NCBI GenBank assembly: GCA_944472135.2
Contig: CALYDD020000286.1
Location: 1 to 64,000 of the forward strand
Direction: 5' to 3'
Source of the DNA: Trichobilharzia regenti
Taxonomy: Eukaryota > Platyhelminthes > Trematoda > Strigeidida > Schistosomatidae
Length of the DNA stretch: 64,000 bases
Part shown: one piece after another, positions 1 through 11,345 of the stretch
Layout: each line of letters starts with the position of its first letter
How positions within the stretch are numbered: the stretch's first letter is position 1
Translations under genes and position numbers: made by a program
Notes under the pieces: model-generated
Told to the model about the DNA's origin: nothing
What the model saw: only the letters and a program-made list of their open reading frames with translations
The model's database searches: none

Positions 1-344
1 CACAGTCAAATGAACAGCAAAACTCTTAAAATATCAGAGAGTATTCGTCATAATCATTAGCTAAAAGTTCGTACAGTCTACAATCAACAGTATTTTTTGC
101 CTTTAGTTAATTTCTAAAAGTCTCTCACTCTTGTAATTCACGAAATTTGTTTATCCCGGTGAAGCCGGTGGGTTACGTAATAGGTGAATTCTTCTTGGTA
201 ATATGTGTTAACTAATTTTAAGTTATAAGCTTTATTTATACAAAATAAATGCATAGTGTTTGTCTCAAATTTTTAAATAGATTTAGGTAGAATAAATGTA
301 AAATCAATGACTGAGTAAATTACTGAGTGATTATTTTTATAATG
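1..344. other. No feature recognised
   Basis: AT-rich sequence without a convincing reading frame or a repeat matching the rest of the window. Confidence 0.5.
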
Positions 345-690
345 CATTCCTTGGGTTCTGAGTGGAACATTAGGCTTCAGAAGTGAATCTTCATTTCACT
401 GTCTTCCCTGCAGTCCATTTTAGCTGGCGCCACGACTGCCCGTAAGGCTTTACTTCCTCTTCACATGATCTCCTTCATGTTATCCTCAGAAGCCCAACTC
501 GTTGTTCCCCATCCGGACTCGATTCTAAGTCACTCAGTGGTCTTCCAAGTGTATGTCCAAACTATCTCCATTTTCTTCTACATATCTGATAGGTGGTAAG
601 TTTTTTTTAGCTGCTAGAGTCCTTTTTTGTTAATCCTTTTTGACCATTTAATCTTCAGTATCGAGAGATGGATGTCAACGAGATAAAAGA
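345..690 (-). mobile_element. RTE-like LINE, degraded 3' fragment
   Basis: Read on the minus strand, this matches the 3' third of the RTE-like LINE copies at 27.3-28.2 kb and 43.0-43.9 kb, in the same order: the segment before the WRWIGH-type motif, the restriction-like run of basic residues, and the end 'gaagcctaatgttccac'. Frames are broken by several indels. It lacks the reverse transcriptase domain, so it is a dead 5'-truncated insertion. Confidence 0.65.
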
Positions 691-1095
691 CGTGAGGCTT
701 AGTTGACAAAGAGCTACTCTAGTACCCTGGTAGCTCCTTTACCTTTCATCATCACCCAATGTATGTATGTATCAATGTGCTGTGAAATTTTTAAATATGC
801 GACTCATTACTACTATCAAAGACAACTATGCATTAAAAAAATATTCAGGGTCATCCAACCAGTTACTAAAAAAGAATCTTTACGAATTCTCTTTGCACAA
901 TATTTTAAAATTTCTCTTAATATTAAGTTGATATTAAGAAGAATTAGTTTACATTTATTTTAGTCATATGATGCATTCGTATGAACGTTTTGAAAATACT
1001 TTGCTTCTCTTGTTTTTCTCAGCATTTAAAAAACTTAATTACAACCTTTAGTGAGTCATGATTTTAAAAGTCAGTCTTTTTATCGATGTCTTGAT
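691..1095. other. No feature recognised
   Basis: An 86-codon open frame at 703-963 has low-complexity AT-rich composition and no recognisable motif. I see no repeat match. Confidence 0.4.
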
Positions 1096-1236
1096 AAACA
1101 GTGGCAGTGTCTCTGACTGTGCAGCATCAGGTGGCACCGGTCCGAATATCAGAAGGGATATGAGTTCTTTCAAGTTTTCAAGTACGCCTCACTGACGAGT
1201 GCTAAAATGCAAGGAACCCAGTGTAGGGTTTTCTGC
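1096..1236 (+). mobile_element. HH-C hammerhead SINE fragment
   Basis: Degraded copy of the family also present at 28.9, 35.3 and 62.2-62.5 kb. The tRNA-like segment with 'gtctctgactg' is followed by the hammerhead region. It abuts the 5'-truncated CR1-like copy that starts at about 1240. Confidence 0.6.
1183..1231 (+). ncRNA. HH-C hammerhead ribozyme motif (decayed 3' half)
   Basis: The 5' core CTGACGA is intact after 'tacgcctca', followed by GTGC and a loop. The second strand of stem II and the GAAA box are mutated (AAGGAAC), and the cleavage triplet is lost. Probably inactive, but useful for the family consensus. Confidence 0.55.
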
Positions 1237-1239
1237 CTA

Positions 1240-2760
1240 TAGCAACTAATCCTAGATTACATATCTGCTTTCGACTCAGTACCTAGGAACATTTTGTTAA
1301 ACAAGCTTGCTGAAACTCAAACTGACTGTCGGGTTGTCAGATGGCTGCATTCTTATTTCTCAGGAAGAAGGCAGTACACTGTATGTCAAGGAAAGTCGTC
1401 CACTTCTTTGCTTACTGAGGCTGGTGTCCCTCAAGGCACTGTCCTTTCTCCTTTTCTGTTTTCTTTCTTCTTGCATGACTTGCCTCACTCTCATCCTGAA
1501 ATGAACTTTGTTAAGTATACCGATGATCTAGCTATTTCAATGTTTGTTAACTCCTAGCTAGACTGTACTAAGATGAACAGTTTTCTATCAGGAATTAGCA
1601 AATGGTCTTCTTCTAATGGCCTTCCAAATGCCAGACTGTTATTTTCAGTTTCCGATGTAAACTAAAGTTAAATGAAGCTATTGGTTCCTATGACCCTTGC
1701 AAAATTGATGATACTGATATAGAAATCAAGTCTAAAGTTAAGTATCTTGAATTAATTCTTTCTTCGGGCCTATCCTGGTCTTCCTATGTCTTAGCGATAT
1801 CTAAAAGAACATTTCGTCTGACTTTTTACATTAAGAAGTTAAGGTACTCAGGCATAACCCAACCAACCCCTCCTCTTACAGTTTGTCAAGTCGTGTATTT
1901 TACCCATTCTTCTTTACTGTTCACCCTTATTCTTTCCTGATTTGCTTAAAAAAAAGACTATGTCAAACTTCATAGAACTCTGAAGACTGTCAGTAGGACG
2001 AGTGGTATCCCATTGGGCCATATCGTTGACATTGTCACTGATAAACACTTGATGTCATGCAACAAATTTGCTAAAGGAACTTTGTCAGACTCTGAACACC
2101 CACTCTACCCGCATCTCCAACCTTTAGTCTCCTCAGGTAAAACAAAAAGTCTTTTCAGAAGACTTTATGCACGTACGTCTAAGTATAAAAATTCCACTAT
2201 ACCATATTTGGCAGCACGTACTTTATGTGATGAAAATAGTGTCAGGCACGAACTAACTAACCTTCTTTGCACTACTAAATAAACCATTTCCTTCACCCTT
2301 ACACCATCAAACTTTATTGTTATTGTATTTCTTATATTCATAATCCTCTCAAATTTTTGTTTTTGTTTATTTTTTTCATCAGTGTGAACATAATTTAAGC
2401 TGTGTTAATAACTGTGAATTTTGCCTTTCCCCTCACTATACTAACTATATCAACAGAACATTAGATCCAATAACAGGCTAAAATTTCCGAACTCAATTGA
2501 CAATACTGTCTGAAACAAACTCACTGTTATTGTTATTATTATATTTAATACTCTCAATTCGTGCTTTGAATATTTTTGACTTTATATCGTAAGCGTGGAC
2601 AAATTCCTATGGTTAATTTTGTTTTGATTTTTAATTTTATTTCATATTTTAAGTAAATCAGATGCAATATTGTGATAAATGCTGAGAATTCCATTCTGTA
2701 TTATAAGTACTGTTTTTGGAATAAAGCAAATTATTATTATTATCATGATTATTATTATTA
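1240..2760 (+). pseudogene. CR1/jockey-type LINE, 5'-truncated reverse transcriptase copy
   Basis: Non-LTR retrotransposon fragment, same family as the minus-strand copy at 36.2-39.2 kb. It begins inside the RT domain: LDYxSAFDSVP (motif A aspartate) at about 1250, GVPQGTVLSPFLF at about 1420-1460, and FVKYTDDL at about 1510. That last motif is YTDD where the relative has YADD. A stop follows at 1555, the frame shifts several times, and the C-terminal end reads to 2282 (ending in a TNLLCTTK-like motif). The untranslated 3' end finishes with 'tggaataaagc' and an ATT microsatellite at about 2733-2760, the typical 3' tail for this family here. The product would be an RNA-dependent DNA polymerase for target-primed integration, but this copy is dead. 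Confidence 0.85.
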
Positions 2761-2936
2761 AAACAGCTTTACAGATTAAATTTATTTTTGATTACGGTGC
2801 TTTTGGCACTTTCCTAAGTTAGTATCAATAAGGAAAGAAGTTGATAATACAGATTACTGGATAATTACTTCCTTATATTGAAGAACCGTTCAAGAATGTA
2901 CTATTCAACAATAATTCAGATGGAAGTATATTTTGT

Positions 2937-3350
2937 TTTTTTTACATTGATATAAAGCTCTGCCTGTAAACGGTATGTTGTTGTGTCAACTTGTAATAGC
3001 AAAGTGGGTGGTTACTGTCACTGAAATTACATCTGTAAAATGTATCATCAGAAGTAGGATCTATAAATTTTATATAATAAGTTATCGAGAGTCTTGGAAA
3101 CTGTGAATTGCATAGATAGAATAATGATTTGGTCTGGCGGTAGTACACTTTTCAAGAGGGTTGCAGGCGTGTACATTTCAGTTGAACTGTATTGAAATCT
3201 TACGACTATGAGAAGAAAGGAAGCTGGTATTTTCTAATGAAATGATTTATTTTTTGCAAAAGATTCATTTTTTATGAAGACTTCATCGGTGGTTTTATTG
3301 GTTACCAGGACTTTTCGCGGTTATTTAACGGGAAGCTGTGGTCACATTCA
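2937..3350. repeat. Unclassified repeat X, copy 1
   Basis: Diverged match to 61.69-62.0 plus 62.54-62.61 kb. Shared landmarks include 'aaactg(t/c)gag/a', 'ttcag(t/c)tgaactgt', 'tatgaagact' and 'cgcggttattta'. There is no coding potential. It is interrupted in the 61-62 kb copy by an HH-C insertion but not here, so this locus shows the empty state. Confidence 0.6.
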
Positions 3351-4261
3351 GTCATGATCAAATTTTATCTACCATAATAAAAATAAGGCTTTATTTCATA
3401 TAATATGTGAATTAATAGGACAGAAATCTACAGCGTATTTAGTTACAAAATATTTCCTCTTCTTACTGGATTTACATGTAAAATAATAATTTGAAGTAAA
3501 CCATGTGACGTAACATTGTTGTATACGAAGAAAGAACCAATTCTGTAAGTTTCTTTTTTATTTTCTTGAAGAAATTCACAACAAACAGTTGGAAGCTAAT
3601 TAAATATGCGCTCAGTTCATGCAGTGATCATTTGTTATAATTGTATTATTAAAATAACAAAAAACAACAACAATAAATGAAGGTGAGTTTAAGCATTTTG
3701 ATGGATGGAAATTATGGTAGCCCAAAGATTTAAGCAGGCCGCCACTTTCCATGTGTTTATGGAGGTGGGAGAGTGATAAAAGAGACTAAAACCTTTCTAG
3801 ACAAATTGAGTTATAGGGCACAGACAAAATATTTAACATAATACTGTTAGCTAACTCTGAATTCCACACTTATGGAACCACTTTAGTTGTTTATTTGTTG
3901 GATTAACTTTCCGATGTTGATAATATTATTATATAATGTATTTTTGTATGATAAAGTGAATTATTTTCATTGTTATGGACCAGTCTGTCTTCTGTCTTCA
4001 TTTTCGTGAGCTATGATGGATGAATTGCCTAGTAATCAATAACCGCTCATCGATTCAATGGTCTATTGCTTTTCAGTATCAAAACCAAAATTTTGCAGTA
4101 TTATTATGTCATCACCGATATAACCGTAACTGTCTTCATGTTCCCTTTCATGAATTACACTGGTTACAAACTTTCGTTTAGCTAATCATCACTAAATGGT
4201 GTATTGTTTTGTGAAAAAAAAACATTTCAAGATTAATCATGAACTGACTATATTTAAAACG
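3351..4261. other. No feature recognised
   Basis: AT-rich, with scattered stops in all frames. I see no SINE, LINE or RNA gene. Confidence 0.4.
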
Positions 4262-4795
4262 TTACTGAGAACCCATAGAGCAATCGATAGCTGTTTCGCC
4301 CTAGTTTGCAACTCATCATCAGTACTCACCCATGACCACACCAAAGACTGAATCCAAGACCTTCAGATTACAAGATGAGATGGCTGATGGAGTACCCACC
4401 GGGATGGAATCAATGACCTATGAATTTTAATTTGATCCGATTGGATTCCGGAGCCCATTAACCCCATGGTAACCGCTTTTAGTCTAACCGCTGTCCAAAC
4501 AACCTTCCTGACATGATAGAACCCATAGGAACATGAGTCCCAGCCAATTTAGTTTGTTGGGTCACTGCGGTATCGAAGCTCAACCACCACGACAAGGTAG
4601 CAGTTGTCGGACGGATTAGTAACGGTTTCTCCTCGTAACCTAGAAGTCCTGGCTTCCATCACTCATACGGTCATGGTGGCATGGTGATGAAAAGTCTTAA
4701 AGTGGGATGAAACAGCTGTCCATTACACTCTACATTTAAAATGATTCTTTAACTGAAGTCAGCTGGTGATCAATCTTGAAAGTTAACTAATATCT
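4262..4795. mobile_element. HH-B hammerhead SINE, head-to-head inverted pair
   Basis: Left arm (minus, about 4262-4440) reads on the minus strand as tRNA-like head, then 'gtactgatgatgag', 'gggcgaaacagct' and the 3' tail. Right arm (plus, about 4590-4795) has the head, 'ggtgatgaaaagtc', 'gggatgaaacagctgtcc' and a tail ending in 'tgatcaatcttgaaag'. Both 3' tails face outward. Both hammerhead cores are mutated at the first core base or in stem II. Confidence 0.6.
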
Positions 4796-4799
4796 TTTT

Positions 4800-5935
4800 C
4801 TGCTATGAAAATCGAGAGGTGATTTGGCAACTACTTCGCTACTACGGGGTGCCACCGACAATTATACGTCTCATCCAACAGTTATACGATAATGCTGCAT
4901 GTCAAGTAATCCACAGGACGGGAGTAAGACAAGCTGGCTGCCTAATATCTCCAGTGATTTTCCTGATTGCAGTAGATTGGATAATGCGACAGACAACGGC
5001 AACCAACGAGGGAACAGACATAAGATGGACCCACACAAAAAACTTGGAGGATCTGTACTTCACCGACGATATATGTCTGATATCCTACAAACTGGAAGAT
5101 ATGCAAGTGAAAAGCAACAAGCTGGCAGAAGAAGCATCAAAGATAGGACTTTACTTCAGATAAACATAGAGAAAACATAGTTAGGTGATGAAGATTCCTG
5201 GACAACGCCAACAGCAACAACAACAACAGACAACAATCAGCATGCATAGTGAGGAACCTGAAAGAAACAACCTCCTTTAGCTACCTACGTACCTACCTAC
5301 CTACCTAGGAAGCATCGTTTCAACTACAGGCGGACGGAACTGACGAGGATATCAAAGCAAGAATCGGCAAGAAAGACAAGCTTTCATTACTCTCAAGTCT
5401 GTGTGGAGGTCAACAGCCCACTCAGCATCAAAAATAACATCCGGATTTTCAACTCCAATGTGAAGTCAGTCAGTGCTACTATACGGATCAGAGACTTGGC
5501 CAGCGCGTCACAAAGAGCATCTCAAACAAACTACAGACCTTCATTAACAGGTGTCTTCGCTCAATACTCGAGATCAGATGGTCGGTCAAAAAGGATCAGA
5601 AACAGGGATCTCTGGAGATGAGTGAACCAACGCATCAGGAACCGACTGCGAAACAAATAGGCAGGAAGAAATGGAGGTGGATTGGCCATACTCTGAGGAA
5701 ACAATCAAGTGACATCACACGCCAGGCCATTGCTCGAGTGGAACCCGAAAGGGAAGCGGCGAGTTGGTCGTCAGTGCGAGGATGGGGTGACTTGGAGGAG
5801 GACATGTGAAGAGGAGATGAGAGCATGTGGGCATACTTGGAGCGGAGTGAAGAAGTTGGCAGAAAACCGAAGGCAATGAAGACGCTTGGCTGAAGCCCTA
5901 TGCTCCTCTAGGAATTAAAGTAAATAATAATAATA
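4800..5935 (+). pseudogene. RTE-like LINE, 5'-truncated
   Basis: RT fragment: EVIWQLLRYYGVPPTIIRLIQQLYD at about 4817-4890, TGVRQAGCLISPV at about 4917, VDWIMRQ, then LYFTDDICL at about 5055 where an FADD-type catalytic motif is expected. Downstream in shifted frames come VKSVSATIR, the RKKWRWIGHTLRK motif (about 5664-5705) and an NPEGK-type basic segment. It ends 'gaagccctatgctcctctagg' plus an ATA-type tail at about 5920-5935. A CTAC microsatellite has expanded at 5280-5309. Enzymatically dead through frameshifts and 5' truncation. Confidence 0.85.
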
Positions 5936-6774
5936 AATCAAATTTGACTGGATAACATCACTTGTGTTAGGTAAAAATCTCATGAATCAGAGGATGTTTT
6001 TGTTTCATTAACTTCAGTTAATTTTTAACTCCAGGTAAAAGTAGATTAAATATAAGTCAGTATATGTGTAATTCATAAACCAACCAACCAACTAACTAAA
6101 CAGCCTACTCTAGAAATCTAGATTTATAATCTCCTTAAAAATTATTTATTTTCTTTTTCTACACATTACTCCGTGCTTTTAACCTTTGACACAGACTAAA
6201 GGTCAAACTAAACAGTAAGTAGTAGTATATGATTTACACTAGAAGACACCTCATTGTTTCGACTGAAAGAGTGAATAAAATATGCCGAATGACAGAATGG
6301 TCACAGACTTAAACATACTAAAAATGACAAAAAGAGAAGAGAAACAAAGGCACATACACGTGAATCGACATGAATTCTGACTGGTAAACAACATGAAACT
6401 AAAAATTTCAATTAACAAAACTCAGTGAACTTCTAATGCCTGTCTTGGTCACAGATATTCAAATACAAGCCAGTATTTTTTTTAGTAGACATGGTTACAA
6501 TGATAATTTAACAAAGAATAGAAAGATAAGCTGATATATCCATTTAAATATCGATTTTTAAAGGATGAAAGAAAGAAAGATAGATGAACCATAATAGGTC
6601 ACTGTTATTGAATAACCTTGAACTTCTGTTTTTTCCCTAGGTCGTCATTTGTTTTCGCTATAAATATATTTGTCATGTGATATTTGTTTTTATAAACAAA
6701 GTTATGCTTTCAAATGTATTAATGCACCATACCAGTTCATATATGTCTAAACCAAGTTCAATTTTAACAGTTTG
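5936..6774. other. No feature recognised
   Basis: AT-rich spacer. A short ACCA/ACTA-rich stretch lies near 6080, otherwise nothing was recognised. Confidence 0.4.
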
Positions 6775-6990
6775 AAAAAATTTGGCATTGGGTATATGAT
6801 AATTCATTATAATATAAAGATTTTTTGTATTTCCCTGTAAATGAATGAAAAACAAAACGATTTTGTCATTTTTACTGACGTTTCGCTATTTAATGCTGCT
6901 AATATCCTTTATCAAAGTGGTATTATTAAACCAGAATTTACAAAATCTCAGCTTCTATATAACTACCTAATCATCGTTCCTCAGCGTGAG
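6775..6990 (-). repeat. PLE terminal repeat, left inverted arm
   Basis: Reverse-complement match to about 7775-7965, sharing 'aaaacaaaacga', 'tagcgaaac(g/a)tcagtaaaaa', 'acaaaatctcagc' and 'gaggaacgatga'. On the minus strand it carries GCGAAACGTC, the 3' half expected of a PLE hammerhead with a minimal stem III; the CTGANGA half is not recognisable. Such terminal repeats flank Penelope-like elements. Confidence 0.55.
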
Positions 6991-7215
6991 GTCATTTTTC
7001 GTTATCAGAAGAGTACTCAATAAGCTCAACATCAGTGTTTTCTTCAAAACATCAAACACACTCCAAAACAACCTTGTCCATATAAAAGACCAAATCCCTA
7101 AAGATTCTCTATCTAATTGTGTCTATAAAATAAAATACTTGGAATGTAATGCGATATACATCGAACAAACATCGCCACAGAAAACCGTAGAGCATCACTT
7201 CGACCACTGAGAAAT
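6986..7215 (+). pseudogene. Penelope-like element, GIY-YIG endonuclease fragment
   Basis: Contains SNCVYKIKYLECNAIYIEQT at about 7110-7172: the conserved PLE linker cysteines (CVYxIxxxxC) followed by YIEQT, where active elements read YIGQT. That glycine change and the stop at 7208 mark a decayed copy. It lies between the inverted terminal repeats at 6775-6990 and 7775-7965. Confidence 0.6.
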
Positions 7216-7289
7216 CCAGTTGAACCAGAAAAGCTTGGGAGTCATCAGCCATAGGTCTACACGCTATAGAATCATACCACAAAATTGAT

Positions 7290-7440
7290 TGTGATAGTAT
7301 TGAAGTAATCCAGAAAAACTCCATTATGGATAAGATCAACTTGATATGATTATGAGCAATAGTTTGTGCTCGAAACGTCATCAGTTAATATTACTGTACA
7401 GCATTGTGCTGTTTATCAAAATAAAATCTTATACATAATG
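7290..7440 (+). repeat. PLE terminal region with GAAACGTC motif
   Basis: Same sequence as the right arm of the 30.2-kb palindrome: 'gattatgagcaatag', 'gtgctcgaaacgtcatcag', 'ttatcaaaataaaatctta'. The GAGCA/TGCTC pair followed by GAAAC and GTC resembles stem II, the 3' core and the cleavage site of a hammerhead with a two-base-pair stem III. Confidence 0.55.
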
Positions 7441-7774
7441 GAGTTCTGCTCTACCACAGTGCCCAAGTTTTATACTTATATCAATTATCTAGAAAAATTT
7501 CAGGAATCACAAAGAACGTCTAATATCAGAAGCACTTCATATCAAGTGGAATCCAAATTGTCTGAATAGGAATGATGGACTCAAACAGAATTTGACCTGG
7601 TTGCAACACCTCCCTTCCCATGAAGTGACAAAATCAACACGAATGTGATAAGCAATTTCATTATGTAAACACAGGCTACTTTAATAATTTTAAACACTTA
7701 TCAAATCCAACAATCTACACCTGGTTTTTTTTATCTCTACCAATTGGCCAATTTGACAACGAAAAATGCCCCTA

Positions 7775-7965
7775 TGCTGAGGAACGATGACTAAGTCGTT
7801 ATATATATATGCTGAGATTTTGTAAAATCTGGATTAATAGTACTTTGATAAGCCTTTTAGCGGCATTAAATAGCGAAACATCAGTAAAAACGACAATATC
7901 GTTTTGTTTTTCATTCATTTACAGGAAAATACAAAAAACCTTTATTATAATGAATACGATACTAA
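7775..7965 (+). repeat. PLE terminal repeat, right inverted arm
   Basis: Inverted partner of 6775-6990. It includes 'tagcgaaacatcagtaaaaa', in which the GTC cleavage triplet has become ATC. The 7441-7774 interval between coding fragment and arm has no clear domain. Confidence 0.5.
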
Positions 7966-8277
7966 TTGTATGGATTATGCGTATAACTAAATAAATACTT
8001 TCATCAGGTCACCTTTTGCCGAATATTAATCAAGTCTGTTGTTAGGCTGATTAGGCTTATGATATTCAACATTTTGTTAAGTTATTCGATTACAACATCT
8101 TTATTGGCCTAGAAAGATACTGGATATTGTAATTTCATGCGGTTAAATATTTAACTACTGTCATACTCATCTCAGAGATGTCATCCTCAAACTGAGAATG
8201 TATAGATAACAATTACGTAATAGAGAAAGCATTAATCGCGTAAATACTGGAGTAAAACAATTTCATTTAATTGGTGG

Positions 8278-8475
8278 ATGGTGACTAGCAGTGGAATCCA
8301 GGATGCGCGTTTCGTCCTATTTGGGACTCGTCAACTACATGTACCTGAATTCCGCAATGACTAATGACGTTCCCACCAAGGCTCGAACCCAGTGCCCATA
8401 GTTTCAAACTCCAAAGCCTTATCCATAAGACCACTTGCACCACGAAAGCCACCTCTTATTAAACTTCCTCACGAA
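8278..8475 (-). mobile_element. HH-A (SMalpha-like) SINE, single copy
   Basis: On the minus strand: tRNA-like head with an A box (AAGTGGTCTTATGG-like) and a B box (GGGTTCGAGCC at about 8380-8390), then the hammerhead, then 'accatccacc'. This matches remembered features of the schistosome SMalpha SINE. Pol III transcription is inferred from the boxes. Confidence 0.8.
8289..8344 (-). ncRNA. SMalpha-type hammerhead ribozyme, mutated core
   Basis: Stem II GTCC/GGAC, GAAAC and the cleavage triplet are present. The first core base is changed (TTGACGA instead of CTGACGA), and stem I 5' has diverged. Likely impaired. Confidence 0.7.
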
Positions 8476-8479
8476 CCAG

Positions 8480-8830
8480 CATCAGTTAGGGAGATCATTA
8501 AAATCAAGGATCACTGAACTTTTCCCAAATGCACACCGTATGAACCTGGGATTTTCAAGTTACAAGACCAAGTTGGTTGACCATTCAGCCACTGGGACTG
8601 GAATTCAGTAACTCGTGAATTCTCACCGCTCCAGTTTGTGATATATTGCTACCCTCACTATTGCCTCAGATAAGAACCTACTTCACAATGGACATGACGG
8701 GCTCCAATGGGCACAACGTAACCCTACAACTTCAGGACATCTATACACCAGTCATCAATGCGCTGGATATCGATATTTAGATCATGGTATTTGTGGGGAT
8801 TTGGACTAATTTAACTTCAATTGTTAGTGT
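8480..8830 (-). mobile_element. HH-B SINE, degraded
   Basis: Minus-strand copy. The tail side 'catcagttagggag' lies at about 8484, a head with 'cattcagccactggga' at about 8580, then the family's 5' region. The hammerhead is mostly lost. At 8790-8830 a further tail-like sequence ('gatttggactaattt') follows the 5' region, as in a head-to-tail multimer. Confidence 0.5.
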
Positions 8831-9480
8831 TTCAGCCAATGTAGGGGATTTAACCATAAACATGATAACGATACGAAATATGAATATAAAAATCCATGTC
8901 AGTGTAGGAATATGGAGTCAGAACATTATAGAAACACAGATAACAAGGTGTAGAAATCGACAGTTACTTGATAATACAGTTACAGTCCGCTGCTACAAAT
9001 TATTAATATAATCCACAGAAATATTCACTGCTGGGGTCATATCCACTAGGAGAAGTTGTGGAATAGTCTTCGGACGAGGATGAGAGGTTCCTGAAAATCC
9101 CGAAGGATAAAATACGGTTAGTAGTGAAGCTGTCTTAGACAAAAATCCAAACCAAAACTAAATGGTTTCAAATAGAACTATATTGATGACAGACTGTTGA
9201 AGGACTGCAAGATTATTGCTTTACTAAACAAAATTTATCAGATAAACATGGTACAAACCTTCAAATATGAGGTTATCCGAAATTCAGACACCAAGAACAC
9301 AATGGCTGAACCCAAAAATGGCTTACAGTTAACAAAAATGTGCATTCAAAAGAAAAATGTAAAACAGTCAAGTAACTCACAAACTGGCTAATTAACACAA
9401 AATGCTAAATGGAATATACAGTACAACTTTAGTATTTAAAGGTGCAGTTAGATTTTGTCACGAGTCGCACTCTTTTACAA
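8831..9480. other. No feature recognised
   Basis: Short open frames only, with no motif or repeat match. Confidence 0.4.
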
Positions 9481-9484
9481 CTGG

Positions 9485-9808
9485 TGTAACAACAGAAGAC
9501 AAGGGCTGGCAACAGATCGTTTTATTATGAAAATCAACACGTATTTATACATCTTTCAACTACATTATTATAGACAAGCGCAGTCATCTGATTGGTTGTT
9601 TAGGTAGACAAACGCAGGCTTCTGATTGGTTGTTTCGGGATTCCTTGACAAATAGAGTTCTCTCTGCGAATCATATTTTGCCACGTTAACTTTGCTGTGA
9701 TTGGTTGTTGACTCAGGCTTGTTCATATTTTCTCACAGCCCATATTAGTGACCTAGACCTTAACGTAGATTAGTGCAACCAATCGGCTAGCAGCCTGATC
9801 TCACCACA
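9485..9808 (-). repeat. 3' LTR
   Basis: 324 bp. Differs from the other LTR by about three changes seen by eye: an extra T in the ATCGTTTTA run, CACAGCC/CACGGCC, and GCAACC/GCCAACC. Confidence 0.85.
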
Positions 9809-10296
9809 CTCGTCCCCCCGTCAAATACGTGCGACTGAAGTCGGCTTGATCTACTTGGTGCAGGCGTCATCGTTGGCTTGTCTCGCTGTATCCATTTCTG
9901 GAGCTCGCTGACGTTCACGCGCCTCTCATTGTTCGCCATTGCGACTGTGTCTGCGTAACCCCATCTCGAAGTGACCATATATGGTCCTTCCCACTTTGGA
10001 AAGTGTTTGCCTGACCCTGTCGAACATTCGTCCATACTTCGGCCGACACCTTCATATGCTGCTTTCACCCGACCTCCCAGCAGCGTCCCAAGTAGCAGCT
10101 CCATCGCTGACAGATCTTGAACGCCACTCAACTGCGCAGAAGCCTTGAAGTCCTGCCCGAAGATCCATATGTCTCCATCGAAAACTGCAGGGTATAGGCT
10201 TTTCATTGTCGGTAGGCAGCGACACCAAATGTAACAACAGAAGACAAGGGCTGGCAACAGATCGTTTATTATGAAAATCAACACGTATTTATACAT
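9787..10296 (-). pseudogene. Chimeric LTR-element frame ending in integrase C-terminus
   Basis: 169-codon frame that starts inside the LTR. The first ~25 residues are LTR-encoded. Residues about 30-85 have no recognisable domain and may be the gag leader side. Residues about 98-135 hold KWEGPYMVTSRWGYADTVAM and RRVNVSELQKWIQRD, which resemble the C-terminal chromo-barrel/GPY-F-like end of Ty3/gypsy integrases. No catalytic core (HHCC or DDE) is present. A deletion product rather than a functional gene. Confidence 0.7.
10215..10229 (-). other. Primer-binding-site candidate
   Basis: Immediately inside the 5' LTR on the minus strand: TTTGGTGTCGCTGCC. A TGG-type start is usual for tRNA-primed retrotransposons. 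The tRNA was not identified. Confidence 0.5.
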
Positions 10297-10553
10297 CTTT
10301 CAACTACATTATTATAGACAAGCGCAGTCATCTGATTGGTTGTTTAGGTAGACAAACGCAGGCTTCTGATTGGTTGTTTCGGGATTCCTTGACAAATAGA
10401 GTTCTCTCTGCGAATCATATTTTGCCACGTTAACTTTGCTGTGATTGGTTGTTGACTCAGGCTTGTTCATATTTTCTCACGGCCCATATTAGTGACCTAG
10501 ACCTTAACGTAGATTAGTGCCAACCAATCGGCTAGCAGCCTGATCTCACCACA
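10230..10553 (-). repeat. 5' LTR
   Basis: 324 bp, TG...CA ends on the minus strand, with the CTGG flank at 10554-10557. Confidence 0.85.
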
Positions 10554-10557
10554 CTGG

Positions 10558-10974
10558 TACTGGAAGTATTGAATCTATTATATCCAAGAAAGATTTGCTA
10601 TCATTTTGTGTGGATGTCTCCGAAAAGCCTACTATTAGTTCAATTACAGTTATCACTGGTTCTAAGCTACCCATTATCAGTACTTTTAGCGTTACATTGA
10701 AGTAATAAGGTGGTAATTTAGTGAAAATCAATAATCCTTCTCCATTAGAATTAAAAACTCTTAAATCGTTGAAGGTCTACATACTGCTTTCCACTGATTC
10801 ATTCAACCATTCCTTGCTAGAGATAACTAGTTTTTCGCTATTTGCAGTCTGTGAAAATTCATCCCAGATTAGTATGGCAAATAACATGCATCAAGATACA
10901 TCCTTTCTTTAATCATAAATATTATGGGAAATCAACTTGTCGAAATTCTAATATGATCTACTTTTGTTTGTGTT
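10558..10974. other. No feature recognised
   Basis: Nothing recognised beyond short open frames. Confidence 0.4.
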
Positions 10975-11345
10975 TTAAGTTTTACCACCCATGGATATCA
11001 GTTAAACCCAGCACTGGAGTACTGGACAGCTGTTGTTTCATCCTAGTTCGAGAATCATCGGCAGTACGCACCCGCCACAGGGGGTTTGAACCCAGGACCT
11101 ACTGGTTACAAGACGATTTCGTGTACCATTCAGCCACTGGGACCCGATTCAATGGACAGTGCATCAATTCTAACTTCTACCAATTCGTTATTTTAGCGCA
11201 ACCACCAACCTATTTCATCGGCGAGAAATCCATTCTCATACTTGACTGGATGAACCTCACTGGGCACGACGTCTCATTAGAACTTCAGGCAACTTCGTCC
11301 TGTAGGCAGTCACTAGCGAGCATCAGGTTAATTTTCAAGAGTTGA
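10975..11345 (-). mobile_element. HH-B hammerhead SINE, near full length
   Basis: Minus strand order: 5' region (starting near 11345 with 'aatccttacaaatcaactc', which also ends other copies), head with B box (GGTTTGAACCC-like on the plus strand at about 11083-11093), hammerhead at about 11018-11075, and a short tail. The hammerhead belongs to a subtype with CCGATGA core, ATTC stem II and a 3-base insertion after GAAAC. Confidence 0.7.

Larger units (their letters stand above)
9485..10553 (-). mobile_element. Internally deleted Ty3/gypsy-type LTR retrotransposon
   Basis: Two 324-bp direct repeats flank only 421 bp of internal sequence. On the minus strand each LTR starts TGTGGTGAG and ends TTGTTACA (TG...CA). 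The outer flanks share a 4-bp duplication, CTGG, at 9481-9484 and 10554-10557. A primer-binding-like TTTGGTGTCGC follows the 5' LTR and a purine-rich GGGGGGACGAG precedes the 3' LTR. The internal part fuses a leader-side segment to the last part of an integrase, so gag, protease and RT are missing. It is non-autonomous and appears young. Confidence 0.85.
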
